The notes under the pieces were generated by a model, which was given only the letters and a program-made list of their open reading frames with translations, was not told the DNA's origin and did not search any database. DNA of 64,000 nucleotides from positions 1,178,001-1,242,000 of the forward strand of contig JAPFBL010000166.1 in NCBI GenBank assembly GCA_026182355.1. The letters run 5' to 3'. Both the position numbers and the translations under genes were made by a program. Numbering within the stretch: the stretch's first letter is position 1; every line of letters starts with the position of its first letter. Positions 1 to 12,466 of the stretch are shown here, piece after piece. The DNA comes from Hermatobates lingyangjiaoensis. Its lineage: Eukaryota; Arthropoda; Insecta; Hemiptera; Hermatobatidae.

Positions 1-1734
1 GAATCTCTATATAGCTCACTATGTATGTGTAACTCTAGTATCTTCGTGTTAATAGACAATTTTTTTAATTAGGTATAGAATTTGATTATTATTTGTTTCA
101 AAGTTGTTAAATGTATTAACAAATGTATCTAATTTGGCCCACGATTTCTTCATCAGTGCAGAGTATTTTGTAAACCAGTGGTGTCAATTGACACCGCTTC
201 TACTTCTGAATTTCTACTTCAGTAGGATCATGGAATAACTATAGATCTGCTGCACGCAGTAGATTATTTCCAGATATCCGAAAGTTATATTGCAAGTAAT
301 AAACTCATGTCATACAGCATTTATGTTTCTTAAATTTTAAAATGTTTATTAAATGTTTCTAAAGGGATAAATAACTTTTTTTTATTTAGTAGTATCTTTA
401 GTGTTTTTGCGCTAAAAAATAAGACGTTTTAAGAGTATCATTAATTGTAGTCTATTTGATTTTTTCATTGATTCGGGGATCTTTGCATTAACCTGGTCTG
501 TCTGTAGCCCCTCAACCGACTTGATTACCAATATAATTTATAATTAAGACTGAAGTGTTATTATTATTTTTGCTTCAAATCAATGTAAAATTGTCTTCAT
601 TGCATTCCTAATCTAGACTAGTTTTTTTTTAAGGTACTGGTCAAAACTAGGTTCTATGGGAGGAGGAGGGGCATTAAGTGAACTGGAAGAGGAAAGGCTT
701 GCTTGTCGGTGACATGTTTGCCAACCTTACCTCAAGTGTTTGAATTTCCCTAATTCTCCTCCTAACTGCTTTAACACTGTTTATAGAGGACTAGCACCAG
801 CTTTTCCAATCACATGGCTTTCTGAAAACACTTAACCTGTCCTAAGTGGCTGTGTTCCTTTCCAAGTACTATCAAGCAACTCTCACAATATTTTATTTTC
901 CATATCATTACCTTATTGTGGATAACAGCATCTATAATACACAAATGATGTTATTGAATTATTACAAAAAAAAATACATTTACGTATGTCGGTATAGTAT
1001 GTTTTTAAAATCATTGCAACACTGTATTTGCTAAGTGACTGCAAGTTATTTTTATACCCAATTTAGTCCAATGAGTAACAGGACTAATTAATAACAGTAA
1101 GATGATTTCGGATGTGAGCAAAACCAAGATCAATTCGAAGGGGTTAGCTATAATCCAACTACAGTTCATACTATAGATATGTAATATATCTATACTGCTA
1201 CTACCATAGATAGATTCCGACTACTACAGATTTCTCGATGCAATATGACAAAGTTTTTTTAGTTGAAAGTGATATCATAACTATTATGTGATGTATTAGT
1301 GTTGTAGAAAAATACAATTTATTTTTTATCAAGACTATTATCAATTTATATAAACTGAGAAGTCTCTTATTAGCAATGTAAAAAAAGAGAAACTGATAAA
1401 TATAATATATTTTTGAATAGAACAACAGAAGACTGCTTTATACAATTGATACTTGAATTACTATGAGACATTTGTTTGTTCTCACAATCAAGCAAGACGT
1501 AGTGGTTGATTTATAGTGGGGGTAGCCTTCCAGGAGAGGGTAAGCGAACTTTTGGACTCCAGTTGGTTGCTTGCAGGTCAGAACCAGTTCGCGGTTTGAA
1601 CTTGCTGGACCTACAAATTAGGATTGCATCTCGTCAAGCTAAGGTAATAAATATTTGTTCATAGATAATGTCGTTTGGCATTATTGTCATAATTACTCTT
1701 TATATATACTTTAAGGTGTATGTATACAATATTT
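1..1734. other. AT-rich non-coding sequence, no gene seen
   Basis: I see no coding region, RNA gene or recognisable transposon here. Open frames are short, dominated by codons of AT-rich DNA and lack domain-like motifs. A slightly richer patch near 1,500-1,620 has no identifiable match. Confidence 0.6.
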
Positions 1735-1860
1735 TAATGATCATACCACAATATGAAATGAGAAAACAAGACTTGTTTTCCTATTTCATATTGTGGTTTG
1801 ATCAGTGATTGTTATTTCAGGTGTTTATGTGAATTCTTTTTATTCAATATTTTATTCACA
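1735..1860. repeat. Degenerate head-to-head Penelope LTR (PLTR) pair
   Basis: A left arm (TGATCATACCACAATATGAA on the plus strand) is mirrored by a right arm ending in CATATTGTGGTTTGATCA. The right arm continues as TGATTGTTATTTCA and GTGTTTATGTGAA, the same outer sequence that follows the PLTRs near 14.25, 16.8 and 31.1 kb. The central hairpin motif seen in those copies is missing: the arms join directly at GACTTGTTTTCC. This is a decayed copy that has lost its ribozyme-like core. Confidence 0.6.
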
Positions 1861-3615
1861 ATATCTTTATAAAAATTATGTGGAAGTTATTTTACTTCTT
1901 TTTGATTCACCAATATCAAACAAAGTGTTAGTTTATATAGATTTTTACTTTGAAGGTATAATTTATAAACATAATCTCAAATATAAATTCTTGCCAATAC
2001 TTAAAATTGATTGCATTATGAAATTAACATTACATAGTTCGATTTATTAGTCCAATTGTTTTGCAAAATTCCACTAAGCAACTCGATTAAGTCGGCTTCT
2101 CTCGGATGTGTATATTATGCTACTTTTTAACTATTCAGTTATTAGAGATTTATTTCTAAAGATCATAATTTCTTACATTCTGTAAAAGACTCCTATAATT
2201 TTACTCGACTCGCTACTATAAAACGTCTTTCTTGAGTTTGTTTGTTGGGGTTAAATATAAAATCTTTGCACTTAACCTCCTTTGCATCTCATTTCTATTT
2301 CCTCTCTCACTCCCTCTTCCTCCCCAAAAGTAGTATGATTAAAAAACATCGATAACCACTAAATCCTTGAAAGAAATGTCGATAACACTATCAAGAGGCT
2401 ATGAAACAAACTTTTCGAGTTGTAAAAACACTTTATAGACCCTTTATTGAGACAAAAAAGAGAAACGTTTCGTCAGCCAAATCTCGCAAAATATATTAAC
2501 TTCTTATTTTATCACTTGTTTTTTTAATACATTTGTATTTGTGTTATGGAAACTTATAATAATCTCAGTGTCGGTAAAATAAAATAATACAAAATATCAA
2601 GAAAAGAAAAGGAAGCATTATAAATAGAATGTGATCATTATATATTAATAATATCCTTAGCAGAATAGAGCTCAAAATATTAGCTAAGATACAATGGGAC
2701 TTACCGTTGTATAATATTTTATGTAAACATGCCAACACTTTGTATTTGCATTGTATAAGCTTTTACAAACTTTTTTTGACTAACGACTATCATCTTTTTA
2801 CGTCACTATTTACGTCGAGATTTTCACAGATTTACAAAATTTGGGGTCCAGTAAGTTAATTTTTGAATTTTTTTTTCAAGATTGTTTTTTTTTTCATTTT
2901 TGAATTGTTTATTCAAGAGCTCAGATTAGATACGGATATGTGCGTTTCATGGATCTTTATAATATCATATCCGGAAATAACAACAATGTTGTAGATTATA
3001 GAAATATAAAATTTTTGAGTAATATTGCCTCATAGTATATTTATTTTATTGTCTATTAGGCGTTTTTAGACACAATTTTTCCCCCTAAACTGCGAACTTA
3101 AATCTATCGATTTCGCAGTTCTTATCTACCAGATATTACCATTTAATAAAAACAGAAGTTTCAGAATTTTTTGATCCAAAAAAAGATAGTTACTGCAAAA
3201 TTTTAATATTTATTCTTATGATTGCTTCAAAAATCTTTTGAACTTAATATTGACCTGACAGTTTTATAGGTTATTACGAACTACATGGACCGTAAAGAAA
3301 TATGTCCTAAGGAGTACTATGTTGCGACTAATCGTGCCTACAACTGAATCTAATTATGGAAAAGTAAGAAGCCATAAATGATGTAACAACATTTTACGCA
3401 GACAGTTACATATAAATATTTGAAAAATTTAAGAGAAAACCTGAAAACAATAGTCGCTTCCAAATTTTACTCTCTACCACTTTTATTCGGACATTTTTCT
3501 GTGTTTCATCATACATTCTCTTAAAACTCAAAAAGCTCCAAACCATAAAATTTTCGTTTCCTTATATTATACCAAGGTGTGTTAAATACAATTTTGTTTG
3601 GTTAATTTTTCATTC
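1861..3615. other. AT-rich non-coding sequence, no gene seen
   Basis: No coding signal, tRNA or transposon terminus was recognised. Stop codons are dense in all frames and A/T homopolymers are frequent. Confidence 0.6.
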
Positions 3616-3623
3616 GTTTACTC

Positions 3624-4068
3624 CAGTGTTTCCCAAAGTGGGCGGAACTTTGATATCGGTGGGGGGGGGGGGGGGGTTAATGCAAAAAGGAGCGGGGATT
3701 CTATTTCCATAAATAGAAAATGTTCATGCAATATAATTTGTAAATTTAAGTGAAAACATGACATGTAAACTTCTAGGAAACGGTTTCTTAAAATCATTTG
3801 TTTTGATAATTCATTTTTATGTTAAAAATATATCTCCCCTAAGTTTCTTTTATTGTGTATTAATTCTTTTGCATAAATATGCTATGAAACAATACATCTA
3901 TTATATTCTAAATAAATATTCGTAATAATTATAATTATTTTAATTTAATTATTAAAATGTTACTCATTTGGTTATTTAGTCTAGGAATCTGATTATTATT
4001 CAAGGGTGTTGAGTTATAGGTTTATGGACCCAAGGAGGCGGTCACTCGAAAAAGTTTGGGAAACACTG
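3624..4068. mobile_element. hAT-type MITE with 8-bp target duplication
   Basis: The left end reads CAGTGTTTCCCAAAGT and the right end, on the opposite strand, reads CAGTGTTTCCCAAACT, so the terminal inverted repeats match at 15 of 16 positions. The flanks are GTTTACTC (3616-3623) and GTTTACAC (4069-4076), an 8-bp target duplication with one mismatch. Both the CAGTG-type terminus and the 8-bp duplication are diagnostic of hAT elements. The 445-bp body has no coding capacity and holds a 17-bp poly-G run near 3,661, so this is a non-autonomous copy mobilised in trans. Confidence 0.85.
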
Positions 4069-4076
4069 GTTTACAC

Positions 4077-6585
4077 TATTCTTGCAATTAATAACTGTAG
4101 TTTAATTAATAATAATTAATGTTGAACACTATTATTTGCTAAATTTATGCATAGCTAAATTATTCTTTTCATTTACTAGTATGAATTAATTTCTCTTTAT
4201 ATGATAGTTTAATTCTAAATAATTTTAATTTAGTTGAAATTTATCGTGGATACTTTGCAATGGAAAACTGACAGAACTCTTTTATTTCAAATCAGGAAAA
4301 CGGCTAAATGAATTATTATTATTCATTTTTGACCCTCATTTGAAGCCGACTCCGTGGAGAGACGGTTCTTTTATGGGCACAGCAAGTAATATTTACTTAA
4401 AGACCAATAGGCTCTAACCTCTAACCAATGTTCATTTTAACTACTTGGCAAAATGTTCATATTATTTTTTTTTTTTTGCTATCACTTCAAACTGATTACT
4501 CTACATAGATCACACACTTGAATTAATATAATCGTTTTTGAAAAAAATGTATTATCCACTGGAGTTTACTGATGTATTTCATGTAACATAGCATGGAGTA
4601 AATTTCATCTGTATAATTTTAGAAAAATGATATATGACCTGTCTATCTAAATCCTAAATATATTCAAATACAATCATCTCACCTGTGGTATATTCATGTC
4701 ACCGGCAATTTTCAAGACAAGCTGTAATAACCAAACACATTAATCTTACTTAAATAATGCCGATATTAAGAAATCAATAAGCACTCGATATTCCCCATGG
4801 TGATATATTGAACTACAGATGGCTTTAATTAGTTCAATCCATGTATATTTAATACAGTTTCATGGAAACTGAATTAAAGCTAGTTGTTACGGTTAATTAA
4901 ATCAATGATTCAGCAGCCCTGAATTTGTCAAACACTTAACCATTTGGTTTTGCTATTTATTTAAATAATTTAGCACTTTATATAATATTGCATAAAGTTT
5001 TATCAGTTGATAGATGTTCGTTTTAGTATGGTCCAAAACGTCAAAGTTGGCCCACGTGATATTTAGTTGCAATTTCAGAGAAGTCAAAATATAATTATTC
5101 CTTCCCGCGATAATATGCTACACTGCCTGTAAACTGTTAACGTTAATCTATTTAACATGATTGTATTGTTATTGTAGGTAATTTTTTTTCACATCAACTT
5201 GTTTAGTTATTTTATTTAGTATTTTTTATGCCTATGTTGTTAACCCTTTTGTTTAACCCTTTTTTTTTTGTTGAGATAAAAAGTCCTTTTGCATTTCTAT
5301 TCTGGAATCTGTAAGAGGTATCGCAGTAATAGTGATATGCAGTTGTGGGAGTTAAAGAAATAGTTAAGGATTTCAATTACTGGAAAAGTTTAATTTATAT
5401 TGAACTAATTGAAAGCTTTGTAGTTTTTTTCTTACCCATGACATACTATTTAATCTACGCCTAAGGGCTTTTGATTAGTACCGTTCTTCCCTAAAAATTG
5501 TATTTTCTATTTTTTTTTTTTTTTTGAGAAATCCCAGGAGATTTAAGCTAGGTATCTCTGAAACAAGTGGCAAGCATGTTAAGCATTATACAAATATAAA
5601 CTTGAAATGTACATATATTATATTGCTAATAAAATAATATAAAATATAAGAAAATTAAATAGTATATAAATTACTAATAAAATTAGTTGACATTTTTTAA
5701 AAATAAAACAAACACTGACTTAAAATTCTTCTTTCTTGCCATTCGTTCAGCAAAGGGCTTTGTTTTTCGCAATCTGAAGGTCGACAATGGAGTTAAAAGT
5801 CATCACAGAATCATAAGTTGAGAGAATGCTGAATTAACATTCTCTTATTTCTTAAATATTCCCCATTCATTTTGGCAGCTTCTTTGATTTATGTCAGAAA
5901 AAAGATGATTTTAACGTCTGCAAATATGATACTCTAGTGCAAACATTAAAACCACCATCTCACTTAATTAAATTTAAAACTATAAAAGAAATTAAATTAC
6001 TTCTATGCATCAAATTATCTTTCAGTGTTTTCCTGGCAAAACCGTCGGTTCTTCATTACTTTAACTAACAGCGCCATTTACTATTTAATTTGTTTGGGTC
6101 TTTTTTCCTCTATGTAAAAACACGCAATGATGATAACGAAATGAATTTAAACATGAAATTCGCACATTTTTTCAAAGTAGATTATTTGTTTTTATTTTAT
6201 TAATTTTCATCACAAAGCATAATATTTTCACTTTTCATACCGTAAATTGGATAAACTTATCACGTAAATTAATCTATTTTTTAAAATATTTTCTCTCTTC
6301 TTGATTTAATATTCTTTTTATAAAATAAGTAAATCCACTGTATTAGTATTTTTTTTTCTCTGACGTATTAACATGGAGTTGTTGCCGCATTCACTAGTCA
6401 ATTATGATGAGCCTGAACTGTAGGATCATTTAAGGGCTGAAGGGTTCGAAACCACGCCCATATTGCCTGCTTATGCCAATACCTTTTAACTGTCAAAGTC
6501 TGAAATGTGTTTTATTATTTCCACATTCTCGCCTGTTTCTCTTGTCGTGTACTCTTTTTGACACATATGTTGCATTGAACTATAG
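4077..6585. other. AT-rich non-coding sequence with one imperfect hairpin
   Basis: No gene was recognised. An imperfect inverted repeat at about 4,819-4,848 and 4,860-4,886 (GGCTTTAATTAGTT against AACTGAATTAAAGC) could be a small hairpin or the relic of a MITE, but no target duplication was found. The remainder is AT-rich with short T tracts. Confidence 0.5.
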
Positions 6586-6587
6586 TA

Positions 6588-7229
6588 TAAGTTGAACCTC
6601 CTTAATCCAGTATTATTTCAACCGGTGACACCTGTAATCCGAGAAAATTTTTTTTAGTAATGTAACTTGGAGTTACACCATACCTGTGCTGGGTTCTCAA
6701 GCTATGATAGTTGCATAAATGTACCGTACATATATTTTATTGTTTAATTTTCTATTTACTGTAGTAACTTTCATTACATTTATTTTTTTTTTATTTTCAT
6801 CATTTTCTTAAATCTATAGTTAAGAATGTGCATATCTTCCACATTCTTAACTTTTATATTGTTTTTCCTCGTATTATATTTTCTTTACTTCCGGGTGAAC
6901 AACATTGCTGCACAGGTACAGTTACAGTACTGTAACTATTTTTTTATGCTATTATATAATTCTGTAGCAGTTACTGGTGATGATAAATTGTAGATTATTT
7001 TCTTTACAGTTTATCTGCTTGTATAGATGTAAAAATAAATTCATAATTATTCTTTCAACATGTTTCAACATGTTGGTATATTTTCATCTAATACAACTAC
7101 AACATATCAAAACAATGTTACAGCTGCACTTGTACATCATGATGTGTATAGAGGACCTGTAGTTTGGAATTTTCCATGGTCCGGCAAGTTTAAGGTGTAG
7201 TGGTTGCCGGATTACGAACGTTCAACCTG
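6588..7229. mobile_element. pogo/Tigger-type MITE with TA target duplication
   Basis: The left end TAAGTTGAACCTCCTTAATC mirrors the right end, which on the opposite strand reads CAGGTTGAACGTTCGTAATC. These inverted termini of ~24 bp continue into a CCGG-containing segment (ATCCGGCA on the right side). Each end abuts a TA (6586-6587 and 7230-7231), the target of the Tc1/mariner-pogo superfamily. Termini of the form CAGTTGAACCTYCNTAATCCGG are typical of pogo/Tigger relics. The 642-bp interior has no transposase frame. A perfect 12-bp hairpin (GTTAAGAATGTG, 6819-6830, with 6840-6851) lies inside. Confidence 0.7.
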
Positions 7230-7231
7230 TA

Positions 7232-9755
7232 GTGTCTTTCTTGTCCCCTCCCTCTCCCAATCATATATATTATATTTTTGTTTCAATGTTGAGCTGTCAA
7301 GGTGTCAGGAATAGTCTACCAGATAGTATATTTAGCTTTGGTTTTGGAGACTACTTATATAAATAGTAGCCAAGACCCTAGATTTTTCTTGTGGGAGATC
7401 GAAAATTTGTTCATTCCTTCGGAGAAGATGTGAATCTGTTCGTCCGTCATATTGTACTCCGTAATTCACAAATACTTAAAATATACAATATCAAATATTT
7501 TAATATATTACAGTAAAGTAGATGAAATGCATGCATCTAAGTTTAGATGTTTAAATATATTTCATGGTAATGTTATTATAGCAAATGATTAGATGTGTTG
7601 TTAATGACAGGATACTGTAAAAAACCTGAGTGAAGTAAATTTTGAACCTCGATTTAGAATCAACTCGGTAATGTAACTCGACCATAACTAAAACGGGTAT
7701 TAATAAAAAATATGCCTCATCTTCCACTACTTAAACACTCAGTAGAGTTGAATCCCTATAAGTGTGATCACTTTAACTGAACAGCATTTTGTCTTGTTTA
7801 CCATTGCACCATAAAGGCCGTCCATGAAAATATATAATTAGCCAACCTCATGGTTGGAAATAACTTCATATAGCCAAACCGCGGCTGAAAGAAGTTCGTA
7901 ACCATTGGTTTTTATGTTAATTAAAAAAAAATTATATTATTTCTTTGTGAAACTTTAAATAGTAGTATACAATAATTTAGTAGTAAAACGCTAACAGAAA
8001 CTAGGTTGGATGTCTGGTACATCAATAGTTGCAAACACAAGTATAAATTTAACCCAAAAAAATTAAAAAATATTTTCATCTCAAATTTAGTTTTTTTCTT
8101 ATATTTTTTATGAATCCTTCATTTTTTAAATTCTAGTTTTAGTAATTTTTAGATTTTGTCAGTAAATGAATATTTTCATCCTCTGCAAATATGATGCTGT
8201 TATGTAAACAATCAAAAAGTACCGTCTCGAAATTGATTATCCTTAGAAGTTATGATGGAAGAAAAAAAATTGGAACTTCATTATAAATTTAGATTTAATG
8301 ATTTTTTTTAAATTATTAAAGATTTATTATACCAAACACTTAATCATATAAATTTAGATATTACGCAATCCAATTACTTGAATGTAAACATGAAAATCTT
8401 TGGTATTATATTTTTTTTTGTATTTGTATGAAATAATTAGTTTCCATGGTGCATGTGACTTGTAATTATGTTCATTACTATCCAGATGTATTTAAGAACA
8501 AATTTACTTTGAAGATAATTGATACATTTTTTGATGAAATATATTTTCATGATTAATAACATTTTTAGTCTTTTTTTTAGAACAGCAATATGTTACACAT
8601 ATTGTATTCATACTCTTAGAATTAGATTTTTTATCAGTTCCTGCTCGGCTAAAAGTTAATATGCTGGGTAAGAGAGAGTGGAAATGACGGAGGAAAGATC
8701 AATATTTTTTTTGTTACCTCCTCTTGATGGACTGTAAGTTAATTTTCTCCTCCAGCCCTTCCTTTAACTTTGCAAAGTTTCTAAGCCTCTTCCTTCCAAT
8801 GTGCTTCTGTATTAAACACTTATTTTAGTTAAAACTTGAATAACGCAATATGCATTAAAATCGCCTCCCTATTTATGAAAACAGCTGCTACTTCTGTGAC
8901 ATTCTATATTTCAAAGAAAGTTTTTAACTTGCATTAATATTATTTTAGTCTTACACTATTGTGTGAAAGAACAGCATCTTATCCAAAACTCTACAGTCCG
9001 TAGAAATCTTACAAATTGTGGAAGAGAAACGATTTTATTAGAAAAATGGTCTGCGTTCAAAAACCAGTTCATTGAATATACCTGATCTAGTTTGCACGCT
9101 AAAGTAAGTTTATACTCATAATCTTTTATAGAATAAAGAAGACTCCAGGCCGTTTTTTCATCGAACCATATCATACCTTGAAACCTCGTCCGTCAAATTT
9201 TTACAACAAAGATTTTTAATTGAATAAGATTTCAAATTTTCAATTTTTTTTCATTCAGTCTGTGACTTTGCTCTGATACTTTTTTCAATTTATTGCAAGA
9301 CTCTCGCTTTTAATATTATGTGTGTACTCCAGGTCATTTGGTTATATTACTTCCAACTTCCAGTATATGTAAAGAGTTGTCACTATTTAGATGCACTTTT
9401 ATCCTTCTTATTCACAGGGAAGTTTATTTCAAAAACTGCTGAGCTTCGCATACTCTTTCGAAGGAGAGATTTAAGTTGTTAATGAATTGGTAACAAAATC
9501 TTCATGTCTTCTGATCCTCAATATCCATTTGACGGCATTTCGTAACTCGAAGCTGCCTCTTTTCATCGAGTACACACACACTTACACTAGGTTCAATCTC
9601 ATCATTCCAGAACCTCTTCTGCACTTGTACTACCTTCTGGTAGTTTGTTTTCTTGCAACATAACACATTTCGCTAGATTAAGCAGCAATGGCAGTCTCAA
9701 AAGAGAACACACTTAGGTTAAACTTTGGCCCTTTTTTACACCACAAAATTCAAAC
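7232..9755. other. AT-rich non-coding sequence, no gene seen
   Basis: No coding region, RNA gene or transposon terminus is supportable. The segment 8,956-9,174 is open on the minus strand for 72 codons but has no recognisable domain and no clear splice context. Confidence 0.55.
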
Positions 9756-9880
9756 TGATTCTACATTTAGATTCCTAAATTGTGCCTAAGTCAAGTGTAT
9801 TTGAAGTAGGGAACTCTAACAAGTAGCTGACATCCTACAGGCTCTTAACGTCTTCTTAAAGTATAGCTAAAGGGCACCAG
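9756..9880 (-). repeat. SINE tail fragment (same family as 23.7 and 48.9 kb)
   Basis: The stretch containing AAGTCAAGTGTATTTGAAGTAGGGA, read in pieces, matches the non-tRNA part of the SINE at 23,735-23,953: both contain TCAAGTGTATTT, a GGGAA/GGAATCT block, and CCTGAC or GCTGACATC followed by CTACAGGCT or GTACAGGCT. The tRNA-like head with A and B boxes is absent, so this is a truncated copy. Confidence 0.6.
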
Positions 9881-10419
9881 GTAAAAAAAATCGACGTGGT
9901 CTGTTTTATTCCGTGGTTTGATCGAAAGGTATAGGTACACGGCAATAGATCAAAACAGGTCCATTAATATATATGAAGAACTATCAGAATAAACAGGAGT
10001 GTATTTGAAATAAAAAGTAATCAGCCATGATTACAGAAGAAAAAATCTATCTTTATTTTCCTGGTGAATTTTCCATGATTTAATGATGTTGTAAGGTTTT
10101 ATTTATGTAAAACTTACCTACTTTTTATTTATACAATGTTTTTTTCAGGTGAGTGAATGCTTTTTTTGGGATACACAGAATATATAAATAACTGGTCCAC
10201 CTATGCATGCATCATTTCGAAAGGTATGTCCCTACAGTACTCTCCTATTTCAAAATGCACCATAATTAAATATAATAATATAATCAGAATAATTATACAC
10301 CCATGAATTTGAGTTAGCAATATCGAAAAAATGTTGTATACTCTTATTAGTTATACTTATCGTAGATAAGCATTAAGTTGATGTTTACCTTCTAGAAAAC
10401 CAAGGTTATAACCTTTATA

Positions 10420-10532
10420 GCATTGCTACAAAAGTTGTCTAGATCAGTGACTAGAAGAAGTATTCAGAAAGAATTCAATAAAGTATGTGATAAAGAAAGT
10501 CTCCTCCCTAAATATAAATATATATGATATAT
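10420..10532 (+). pseudogene. Penelope N-terminal ORF stub ending in (TA)n
   Basis: A short plus-strand frame reads KEFNKVCDKESLLPKYKYI and then enters TA repeats. It matches similar stubs at 14.03 kb (NNVCINEGLLPSYTNIY) and 45.05 kb (NSICLQEDLLPIYTNIY), which I read as the N-terminal region of the Penelope-like polyprotein because two of them lie directly downstream of PLTRs in recognisable elements. This copy is frameshifted and without function. Like the others it stops where a TA-rich stretch of coding sequence meets a genomic TA tract. Confidence 0.5.
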
Positions 10533-10606
10533 ATATCAACGTCCAAACCGTGGTTTGAGCAATGATTTTTATTTCACATGTTTATTGTGAAATCTTGTGT
10601 TATATA
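10533..10606 (+). repeat. PLTR 3' segment
   Basis: Contains GTGGTTTGAGCAATGATTTT, TTATTTCACATGTTTATTGTGAAATCTTG and then TATATAT, the outer part of the main PLTR family. It directly precedes the 121-bp unit at 10,608. Confidence 0.55.
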
Positions 10607-10607
10607 T

Positions 10608-10728
10608 CACAATAAATAAATAAAAAAAACTATGATCTTCAACTGTAACAATCAGTCATCATCAGTTTGAATTTGACTCTGACGAAGGTTAAAAGATCTT
10701 AGTCTTTTTTACTCATTTCCTATTGTGG
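10608..10728. repeat. 121-bp PLTR-derived unit, copy 1
   Basis: Bounded by CACAATA and its inverse TATTGTG(G), this unit is a head-to-head fusion of two PLTR cores. The minus-strand half carries CTGATGA, then a stem II (GACTG with CAGTT) and GAAGATC. The plus-strand half carries GACT, CTGACGA, then AGATCT and TTAGTC, but its stem II has collapsed to AGGTT. It is identical to 12,345-12,466 except for one base in an A run. Confidence 0.8.
10675..10704 (+). ncRNA. Hammerhead-like motif lacking stem II
   Basis: Stem I strands GACT (10675-10678) and AGTC flank the core CTGACGA, and the palindrome AGATCT is present, but the segment that forms stem II in sibling copies is reduced to AGGTT and the GAA is AAA. 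A hammerhead could not fold normally from this copy. The same defect is present at 12.43 kb. Confidence 0.5.
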
Positions 10729-10739
10729 TTTGAATATTC

Positions 10740-12344
10740 ATATATTTATATATTTATTATATATTTTTACATATATATATATATATATTTTATATTTATA
10801 TACTTAGATACAGACCTTCGTCAATACATACCCAATTAAATTTCTGGCCTATTTATCTTCTTACTATTTTTCTAGATAGCTTTTCTAATATTTGATACCT
10901 GAAGAATTGTAGACATGAATAAGAATGCTGGAAAAGCTATCTACAAAAATAATACGAAGAGAAATAGGTAAAGAAGTTTATATATATTAAAAGCAACTCA
11001 CGGTTATTTTAAATAATTGAGTTGAAAGTCATGAGTTAAAACTGAATACTAATCAGTCATTCTCATTATTTGTTTTGTAACATAATTGAAGAACTGAAAA
11101 GTATTATTCAGTGACTATCAGGGCTAATGAGTGCTTATATTTAGACTGGCACGGAAGGTAATTAAACTAACCGGAGTTGCTATAGTATTTGAAGATATAT
11201 TTCAGGGAGTTGTCAGTGCACCTCCTCAACCAAGAGACTAACCGTTTTAATCATATTAAATTATAAATTAAAACGGTTCTATTTTGGGCGAAACCAAGTC
11301 ATTTCCTCTATTATTTATGTACTTTGAAAATTTATTGTTTGCACTTTGAAAATTCATTTAATTTATAAATAGTTTGAATTCATATAATTAGTTCGTTTTT
11401 ATGTTTTAGGAGAAAAAGGAAATTTGCAATATTTAAATTGGGTTTGTTTGAGTTTTGAATGTAATTTTGGCTTAGTTTAAAAAAATAAATTAATGAAATT
11501 AATTATAAATAGAGGTAACTGCTTTTTTTTTACTTTAAATCATAGATATTAAAAGATAATTAACTCGAATGTTTTGTATCCAGTGATAATTTGCATTAGT
11601 TAATTAATTATGAACTGCTTGTGATGATGTTCATTTATTTTTAACTATTCTATAGTAGTGTATACCAAGTTTTACTGACTAACACACCATCGCAGTAAAA
11701 AGGCTCGACTTCATTGGAATCCTGTCAAGCGGACCAATGGGTAGAATGGGGGTGTAAGAGGTAAAAATTATGACAAAATATCTAAGAATACGTTTCATAT
11801 TAGTCGAAAACATTTTAATTTACTTTCATTCTGTAAAGTTAATACACAAAGGATGCAAAATTACAGAGTTAAATCCTATCTTATATGAACAGCTACAATC
11901 ACATAACCTAGTAAAGATTAGACATTAGAATTTTGATATGTATTGTGAATTCTAATCGAAAACCTAATCCACTGAAACTTTTTAGCTCATATTGACTGGT
12001 AACCCAAAACCGTTAAGCATCAAAATAAATAAAACCAATCTTAAACGACAATCGGATTAAATTACCTTAACGTCTGAATTACATTATTATATAACAGAAT
12101 AATTTCAAATTTTACAGAATAACTGTAGTATATCAAAAAAATTATTAATGATTTTCTCATCAACAAAAATTATTTATGTACAGATTAATTTTTCTTGGAT
12201 GAAGTTTCTTTTAGGTAATTTCCTTAAAAAATGTATAGTTCTTTTTTTTTTCAAATTGAGTACCAGTCTGTCACTATATATAACTAATAAACTAATTATT
12301 ATGTAATCTAATAAATTAGTTGTGAATTTATTATTGTGAATATT
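10740..12344. other. AT-rich non-coding sequence with a strong hairpin
   Basis: No gene was recognised. An inverted repeat at 11,240-11,251 and 11,267-11,278 (AACCGTTTTAAT with ATTAAAACGGTT) is perfect over 12 bp. The segment begins with TA-rich sequence (10,741-10,805). Confidence 0.55.
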
Positions 12345-12466
12345 CACAATAAATAAATAAAAAAAAACTATGATCTTCAACTGTAACAATCAGTCATCAT
12401 CAGTTTGAATTTGACTCTGACGAAGGTTAAAAGATCTTAGTCTTTTTTACTCATTTCCTATTGTGG
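12345..12466. repeat. 121-bp PLTR-derived unit, copy 2
   Basis: Near-perfect duplicate of 10,608-10,728 (one extra A in the A run, no substitutions seen). The flanks are unrelated to those of copy 1, so only the unit was copied. Its ends CACAATA/TATTGTG form a 7-bp inverted pair. All other PLTR copies in the window are much more diverged, so this duplication is recent. Confidence 0.8.

Noticed and set aside
846..2050. Short open frames near the left edge as possible genes
   Set aside because: AT-rich, low-complexity peptides with no domain; expected by chance in this composition.
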